64,000 nucleotides of DNA from Phlegmacium glaucopus (lineage: Eukaryota > Basidiomycota > Agaricomycetes > Agaricales > Cortinariaceae). How positions within the stretch are numbered: position 1 is the stretch's first letter; every line of letters begins with the position of its first letter. A program made the translations under genes and the position numbers. The stretch spans positions 112,317 to 176,316 of the forward strand of contig MU130698.1 in NCBI GenBank assembly GCA_015039465.1, given 5' to 3'. Shown here one piece after another: positions 57,126-64,000 of this stretch. The notes beneath the pieces are model-generated. The model worked only from the letters and a program-made list of their open reading frames with translations. It was not told where the DNA came from and did no database searches.

Positions 57126-59804
57126 CTCCGAGTACTAGTTGACTGGAAAAATGGAAACTCAAGAGTTTAGTCTGACGGCAATTATGTTAGTGTACCAAAC
57201 CTTGTTTTTGGCGAGTGGTTCAAGCCCAATGAGAACCGGATCTTACCGCAGTGAATAAGAATGAGGCATCCAATCTGACCGTATTTGACTCAAATTTCGA
57301 GGAATGAGACAGTTCTCCGAGTCATAAGTTCCCACTCCGTTCCAGTCAAATTGATATGGTTAAAACGAGAACGATTAAATAATGTTGATTGACATTGGTT
57401 TGGTTTTTATGAGGCTAAGACCATCCTGCTAACTGTTTACAGGTCATTTGAAGTGTCGAGACTTGAGTCGATGTCAGACGGCTTCAGTTGAAAAGAGACG
57501 ACGGGCCAGGCAGCGTTGTACACGACGTGAGCCTGTTGCTATCGATGCGAACGAGACAGAAGTGAGTGTTGACTCAGGGTGGACTCGGACATGCACCTAC
57601 TCGTGCTGGAGGACACTGTAAAAACCTGTATTAGTGCATCTAATAGACGCAAACCTTCAAATAGAGCTAGAAGAGGAATACCTTCATGGAAGCACCGATA
57701 GCAGAGCAGTTTGTTGCCAGAGAGGGAGGAGGCAAAAAGCAGGATGATGTGGCGAGTAAAAGAGACGAGGTAACTTGGGAATTTCTGATTTTCAATTGTC
57801 TGCGGGAAACCCTCTGTATCATCGCTCTTCTCATCTCTAATAGGCTCTGACCCAGTTTTGACTGGTCTTGGGGTAAATTGAACGATTTGATCAGATTTGG
57901 TCAGACGCTGGGAACGTTGGAGCTCAAGACGTTCAATATTCTTCAAGTTCCCGCACGTTGGCTGGAGTGCCAAAACCTTACTCAGCCGCTTACTCAACGC
58001 TTTTGTACTTTTGTCACAACCTCCATGACATCTCCAAGAGCGCCTTGCTGCAATACCCAAACATCTCAACCCGAAGGCAGAGTAGCTTATATCTTGCTTA
58101 TATCCAACGTATAAATGCATAAAACTATTGTTGAACGCAACAAAAGGGTGAGTTCTTAGACAGAGTAACGTCGGTTGAACTCGACAGGCTTTCGACACAA
58201 CCTCCCGGCCCAGCCATCCTTCTAGCCAATTCTATGGGTGGTCTCTTAGCTGAATGACACAAACAAGTCAAGATCGTTGATGAGAAAGTTACGGATGATT
58301 GGGAAGAATACAAGAAGCGTTCGGAACGCGCGGTGGCTCGATTCAAGTTCTCGTATGACCATCTGCTGATTCCAATGAAAATCATAATTTACCAGTGCAT
58401 CCAGCCTCAAATTCGAATTCTTCCTTGAAGGTTTCCCCACCACAAAGCATATATATGTCAATGAACTCGTCCTCTTGAGCATCATTTCCAGACTCTATCC
58501 CTCGTTTAAATTCACCATCACTATTAGTAGATCATGCGTTTTTATAGATCGCGAAAGACTCCGATGCTCCTATCGTCCGCGGGCTTCGCACGCACGCCGA
58601 CGACCCTTTGCCTGCTGGTAAACGTTGGGCAGTCGAACATTTCCAATGTGGTATCTCCATATTTGATCCTCACGCTACATCCACCTCCTAGAGTGGCAAG
58701 GCGGCTTATGGGCCAATCATTGGATTCTGACTGTACCACACCCCGTTCAAAAACAACCTGCGTCTGATGCAATGCAAACATCAAAAGAAATACTTCTCGA
58801 CAACGACAAAGCCTTGCTTTTGAACGGCATATTTTCCTCAGGCGTTGGTGATGTTGGACTAATATTTTCTGAAGGACGAGGAGTCGCACCAATCTTCCAA
58901 CCCCTCAATACAGAGCCCATCTTCCTACCAGTAGAAGGTCACATATCGCACATGACTGACGCCTTAGAATATCGCCAAAAACTCAAAGACAAAACAATTA
59001 TGAGAAAACTCAGGGACTCAAATCAGGGAAGCACTTTTTGTCCTCCCAAACTGACTCGGTCAAGTTCTAGGCAGAATGAGCAAATGGGAACAAGTCTTAA
59101 TAGGAGGCGTCGAAGGTGAGGTTGCTGCGCACACTGGGTTATTCGTCATGATCAAGCAGGATCTTCAATTCAACATCTTTCCTCAAATCTTGACAAGTTC
59201 TCGCACCAACCTAAAACTCTAGCCTTCACCCGTTTCACCAATCCTTCATAGTCAAGATTTTGATCCAGTATGAGTAACTTCAAGGTAGTTGACTCGGACT
59301 TGCAGCATGTAACAAACCCATCAACCACTACGAGTGTATATATGCCTGGACCCCTTAGAACAACAAGAATAAACCTCAAAGCTATCTGCGAAATGGTATT
59401 AGGCAGTACAAGTTATGTAAATTATCGACGTGCAATGACCATAAGTTAACGGTCCCTAGACCGGTGACCGATCCCTCTGAGAGGTGATGCCAAATGTTCT
59501 CCATCATCTGTGACACCTCATTCAACGGCTGGTTACGAGTCTAAACGGTCCCAGGAGGGCAGCATAAAGTCGACCTTGATACTATGAGATACTATACCGA
59601 CGCGTCATAATACATATAAGACCGTCCTTCTATGGTTTCAGACATCGGAAATCTTTGATGAATATGTATCTCATGACTATGCCACTTTGCCACTCAAATT
59701 TATCATCAAAAATCTAGCTATAGCATAGACCGATGGCGTCCCTTCTAAAAGGGAATATCTGAGTTTGAATTACTCGGAAATTCATTCTCAATTAGCGCGC
59801 GCAT
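57126..59804. other. Region of coding remnants, no intact gene
   Basis: Plus-strand coding-like pieces in different frames: 58261-58370 (VDEKVTDDWEEYKKRSERAV), 58545-58690 (RTHADDPLPAGKRWAVEHF), 58770-58960 (LLNGIFSSGVGDVGLIFSEG) and 59090-59220 (KWEQVLIGGVEGEVAAHTGL). They may belong to one decayed gene, but I do not recognise a family. The minus-strand frame 57539-58198 has no support. Confidence 0.4.
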
Positions 59805-59812
59805 GTACTGTA

Positions 59813-60588
59813 AGGACCCCGGGCAATGCCAGAAAATGCCAGATCCCGAAAATGGGGTTTCTGTCCGGACACAATTTGGCTGTTTTTGTCCGGATGGCAC
59901 CTGGCCTCCTCCCAAAATTTTGGTTTTTGTCCGGGTATCGGGATCTGGCCATTTTTTGGCTGAAATTTGTCCAGATTGACAGACCAAGCCTCCTAGGTGC
60001 CAAAAAATCATTTCTGGCGCTTGGAAAACTCTCAGAAGGTCATCTACGTGAAAATATAGTTGATTAACTAAATTTTGTATCGAAACTCACAACAAACTCA
60101 CAATGACCCCCACCACCATCCTTGAGAAATCCGCGCTTTCGAGAGAGCTTACCTTTAGTTCTTTCTTGCTGCCTTGAAGTACTCAGAACCGGGCCATATC
60201 AAGTGCTAATAATTCAACAGAGGGCCCCGGAATCACGAACTTTGGTGTCAAGCAAAGATAAAAATTGAAAAGGGGGAATAGTGAGAAATTGTACCAGGAT
60301 TCACCGTGAAATTTACAATCAACCGACAAAAAGGTATTTAAAAATAGTGCTGGTGGGAAGTTATACAAATTATCCAAGATTATATAATTTATATTATCCA
60401 TTGCGCCATTATAGTCCGGATAACGGATCTGGCAATTGACTTCGAGGCCAAATTTGTCCAGATTGAGACTCTGGCCTTCTCCGTTTTTTGGCCAATTTTT
60501 GTCCGAATTGGACCTGGCCTAAACGTCAAAATGTATCAAATCTTGTCCGGATAGGGATCTGGCATTTTCTGGTATTGCCCGGGGTCCT
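59813..60588. mobile_element. MITE, 776 bp, 8-bp target duplication (hAT-like)
   Basis: Terminal inverted repeats start AGGACCCCGGGCAATGCCAG and, at the other end, finish CTGGTATTGCCCGGGGTCCT. GTACTGTA flanks both sides (59805-59812 and 60589-60596). An 8-bp duplication is typical of hAT elements. The interior repeats GTCCGGA and ATCTGGC words and has no transposase. Confidence 0.93.
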
Positions 60589-60596
60589 GTACTGTA

Positions 60597-62144
60597 CGAC
60601 CTACCAAAATAGCCCCAGCAACTGCCGAGTTATTCAAACCTCAGCGCTCAGCTGTAAACGCTTATGGAAAGTCATCTAATTTTACATGCATTCCATAAAG
60701 GACGATCTCGGACCCTATCTCCGACGTATTGACGTATCTACAAGCTCCTTGATCGGCAAACATCTATACTAGTATTAACCCACACCTTCCTCCGTATATG
60801 CCTGGGATAAAGATCACGAAAAGGTATGGGTACAAGCATTATGAGTTAAGAGACTGGTAACTGTATTTTCAACACCATAGTTCTATATTGATGTTTACAT
60901 GGTTTTACCTAGCTCTGGAGAAAGGCTGTGGGGGTGAGACGTGTTGGGAAGAGCATCTTGTCAAAGTCAGATATCCCGTCGACCTACCAATACTTATCTC
61001 ACAAGTCCACCATTGTCTTTGACAAAAAAGACTGACCGAGGTGACCGACAGGAATCATTGATATCATCACAGTTCCTTCTAAGCATCTTTCCAGGGCTGT
61101 GAAAGGCTTCGATTTCACACATAAGTAGGATTTTCACACATAAGCAGGAATTGAAAGTATGCCTTGAACCACTCAAGAGGGCCCACAACAACGGCAAGAA
61201 AGAAATGAAGGGAGGCACAAATGCAGTCCCCACTGTCGGGAACTTGAATGAAGCCTCTTCCAAAAATTTCGGGGGAGATAACAATGGAAGAATAATTTGA
61301 TCGTCGTCGATATCACTGCCAGTGAGAGTGATCTGTTGTCATATACAGTTGATTGAACTCTATTAACCCGTGGATGCCTGAGGCTATTTTGGTGTAAAAT
61401 TATGATTCGGTAGCGAAAGGTACGAGTACTAGTTAAGAGAGTTTCAACTATATTTTTACTATCAGAGCTCGTCAACCTCTCTTGCACAGGTTTTAATTTC
61501 CGCAGGTTCCAGTGACAATACCCACATATATCCACCTAGAAATTGACAGGATGGCGGTGTATATAGCTCAAAAACTCTGAACTGAATTGGACATGTGCAC
61601 AAAGCTTTGAATTTCTGATGGGCCTTCTACAAGGTTTCGTTAATATAGTACTAATGTTGTACCGCAGTAAGATGAAAATTCCACCCTTTTCCGAGTCCTT
61701 CTTCACCAGAAGGTGTATTTTTTCCATACTTTTTCTCACTGTCAAAAAAGTTCAAATTCTCGCAGCGGTTCATTGAATCATCATTTCCAAAAACTTGAAA
61801 CTAGAAACTTGTAGTCCTTCCACAGGAGTTAACTAAGTGCATAGACCGATGATCAGCCCCTTTTAAAAGAGGAAGTTTACATTTGGATTCCTCGACACAA
61901 GGACCAAATATCAGAGTTTAAAATTTCGTTGTGGAAGCGCGTGTAGTATACTGTAACTGCGTACGAGAGGTTATTTAAAAATAGACGGCACATTATTCAA
62001 ACTCAGATAAAGTTCCACATTCACCAATACTCGTCGACCTTATCTCTGACTCCACTGACTGGCGGCAATCATTGACACTGGCACTGGCATTAATTAGCGC
62101 ACAGCCTTGGAATTTCCTTCTATCTTTACAAGGCTGTATAATAT
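60597..62144. other. Intergenic region, no gene seen
   Basis: Minus-strand frames at 60994-61745 show no known features. Poly-A/T tracts and short direct repeats only (TTCACACATAAG twice at 61113-61145). Confidence 0.4.
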
Positions 62145-62221
62145 ATAATGGCCTACAAAGGTTGTATGTCTTCGCCTAACTGCATGTGTGCTTAGAATGA
62201 GTAGGTAGTTTCCAGCTCTCT
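62145..62221 (+). promoter_or_regulatory. Core promoter of membrane-protein copy B
   Basis: Contains TATAATATATAATGG, CAAAGGTTGTATGTCTT and GAATGAGTAGGTAGTTTCCAG, matching the blocks in front of copy A. Confidence 0.5.
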
Positions 62222-64000
62222 TATGGGTCACTGGCTTACAGGAAGGTTCTCATAGAATCTCTCCAACAATTCGTTTTATTCGTCATCGTCCTTCTCGCCT
62301 TTTGGCCGACCTCAGTCATTGGACAAACGGACTTCAGCAATTGCATTGTTGAGGTGCGGAGCGGCAAACATGGGCTCGTAGGTGGCACAGACAGCCACGG
62401 ACGTCACGTAAACGTGTCTGATGCCACGGGTGTCACCTATGACTTCTGCATCCAGGCGTGTGGGGGTGACCAAGAGCCTTTCAGTTGGACCGTATTCTCA
62501 CAGCAGTTCGCATCATGGCTACTTCCCTGGCTTGCTTTGGTATCCCAGCTCCCATTTGGTGCCAACGATAAACTAGACAACCTACATTCCGTGATACTGA
62601 CACTCGGTTCGCCTACATTGGCTGCGTATTCACTGGCTCTAACCGTCTTGAATGGGCGCTGGGTTGCACGGTGTTTTGCACAGTACACCTATCCCAACGT
62701 TCGAAACGCCATTCGCATTCTCAGTAGCCTGCAACAGTCACCTCTCGAAATTGAGACAAAGGATGGGCTTCTTGCGTCTCTTGTCATCCTTCCTCAAAAC
62801 GACGAGTGGTGGAGCGAGCTTGTTGTGTGGATGAATTACACTCACACGTGGTCTATATCTGCCGTCAATAACATTGCATGGGTTGTCATCGCGTACATCT
62901 TTACCCTCGTCGACTCCTTCACAGTAGGCGTAACAAACTTCATCAATTCCAACGGCCAAGCCGTAGGTTCACTTTGGCTATGGCTTCTTCCCATTGTCAT
63001 AGGATGGCTACAAATCTCCCCGAAGTGCGACTCGGCCCGTCTGAGCTGTGCCGTCGAACGCGCAAATAAGATAGCCTATGTCGCCACGGATGACGGAGAC
63101 ATTGTCCTCGTGAAGGACGCGAAAACCGAAGCACGAGCTATCAAGCTTACCATCACGGAGGTAGACCACTTGCGTCGGGATGAGAAGTGTACATCACCAA
63201 TCTTCAATTACGCAAGATTCTTCCCCTGGGTGCAGGCAGTTGAGAAGGTGTCTGAGGCTTTCAAGTCTGCGTCCGAGCATTACCAAGAACACGAGTCAGT
63301 CGACCCTTCTAAGAAGTGGCGCACCATGGCAGGTGGTGAACCTCACGAAAGCAGTCGTGTGGGCAACAAGACACAGGTCATAGACTATTGTGCGCCACTA
63401 TACAATTGGCGACATTGTACTCGTTGGAGACGCCGATTGGAGGTTATGTACAGGATGTTTATTGCGTCCGCCCTTGCGTTAATGTTGCAGTGGGGTACTG
63501 CTGGTGCTGCAATTATGGATGTTTGGTTTACGCCCACAAAAGGTGAGTAGGACATGGCAATTCTCTCCTTTACCTCTCTTATTCATTTCTTTGATCGCTC
63601 TCACAGGACTCGGCTGTCGTTCTGCTGCATACCTTCTCTACGCAGTGCTCTCCACCCTCGTCTGGATGCTACTAGTCACCTCCAGTATCCTAACCCACTA
63701 CTACACTATCACAACTCCCGGGCCACGTGCACGCCGCCACAATGGCTCTACCGCCTATCGCTGGTCTACACGGGCAGCCAAGCACTTCTCAATATTTTTT
63801 CGCTGTCTTGGGAAGGTCATCGCCGCTTTCAACTCAATCTTGGTAGTCCTCACATGCCTATTCCAATTCGGCAACTTCTTTAACAGATGTTATTGCAATA
63901 GCAGCGTCTTCGGGCTGCGGGGCCGCGCGTATAATGTCATTATATTGTCGCTGGACGAAATTATAAGCTTAAGGAGTGTCTGGCTTGGGGGTGTGAGTCT
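62222..64000 (+). pseudogene. Multi-pass membrane protein, copy B, start codon lost, cut by window end
   Basis: The coding frame is open from the leader (ESLQQFVLFVIVLLAFWPTS) through the intron at 63543-63606 to the window end. The ATG at 62222 is out of frame, because one base present in copy A (ATGGAATCA) is missing here (ATGGGTCA). No other in-frame ATG precedes the domain; the frame reaches an upstream TGA first. Otherwise the copy is undamaged where copy A has a stop and a shift: ICGGD-like segment intact (QACGGDQEPF), CAA instead of TAA, and spans such as WLLPWLALVSQLPFGA, SLWLWLLPIVIGWLQI and LLYAVLSTLVWMLLV. Probably a plasma-membrane or vacuolar multi-span protein of unknown role. 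A single-base error could make this the functional copy. Confidence 0.75.

Noticed and set aside
57539..58198. Minus-strand frame of 219 codons
   Set aside because: No recognised domain, and plus-strand coding-like remnants overlap its neighbourhood; likely chance.
1..64000. tRNA and rRNA genes
   Set aside because: Looked by eye for the conserved B-box (GTTCGAnnCC) with a plausible cloverleaf and for rRNA blocks; none convincing.

Overview
The window looks like a piece of a mushroom-type fungal genome (Basidiomycota, Agaricomycetes). Genes are cut by many short GT-AG introns of about 50-75 bases, and host genes sit between dense transposon debris: Copia, Gypsy and Plavaka (CACTA-like) elements, solo LTRs and MITEs. 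The protein families (arrestin-like, S28 peptidase, ricin-B lectin, and conserved proteins I recall only from Agaricomycetes) fit this. All family assignments are by eye; no searches were run.

The most unusual feature is at the left edge. Bases 1 to about 2318 are written backwards without being complemented. Neither strand codes for anything there. Read right to left, the same letters give a long open frame with eleven to twelve near-identical 42-residue WD40 repeats and a C-terminal tail ending in a stop. CpG/GpC balance flips at the same point, and putting the block back the right way round continues a 79-base repeat across the junction. A real inversion cannot produce this, so it is either a data or assembly artefact or a deliberate alteration. 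The hidden gene is a WD40-repeat protein of the kind found in fungal STAND/NLR-like proteins.

Layout. 2.3-9.2 kb: repeats, a 208-aa hypothetical gene, a broken transposon-neighbour gene and a cluster of six palindromes. 9.4-12.6 kb: a conserved Agaricomycete gene split by a solo LTR. 12.6-14.0 kb: a long-inverted-repeat element. 14.2-16.0 kb: a dead copy of a multi-pass membrane protein whose sister copy is at 62.2-64.0 kb. 16-24 kb: gene-poor repeats. 24.1-25.7 kb: an intact arrestin-like gene. 27.1-27.9 kb: a decayed dynactin p62 tail. 28.6-42.8 kb: a three-unit segmental duplication carrying an intact S28 peptidase and two dead copies, plus three copies of a Pro/Ser-rich gene of which one is intact. 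Unit two is interrupted by a young 2.4-kb non-autonomous Copia element and a 662-bp MITE. 43.4-44.9 kb: an intact 424-aa transposon-neighbour gene. 45.6-47.0 kb: a Gypsy relic lacking reverse transcriptase. 48.4-52.9 kb: an apparently complete Plavaka-type transposase and a companion gene. 54.3-56.9 kb: a tandem pair of secreted ricin-B lectins, one dead and one intact. 57-62 kb: gene remnants and a MITE with an 8-bp target duplication.

There is no operon-like organisation. Real host functions are few (endosomal sorting adaptor, secreted peptidase, secreted lectin, membrane protein) and the rest is transposon activity and duplication followed by decay. Several breaks are single-base indels, so sequencing or assembly error remains an alternative to true pseudogenes.
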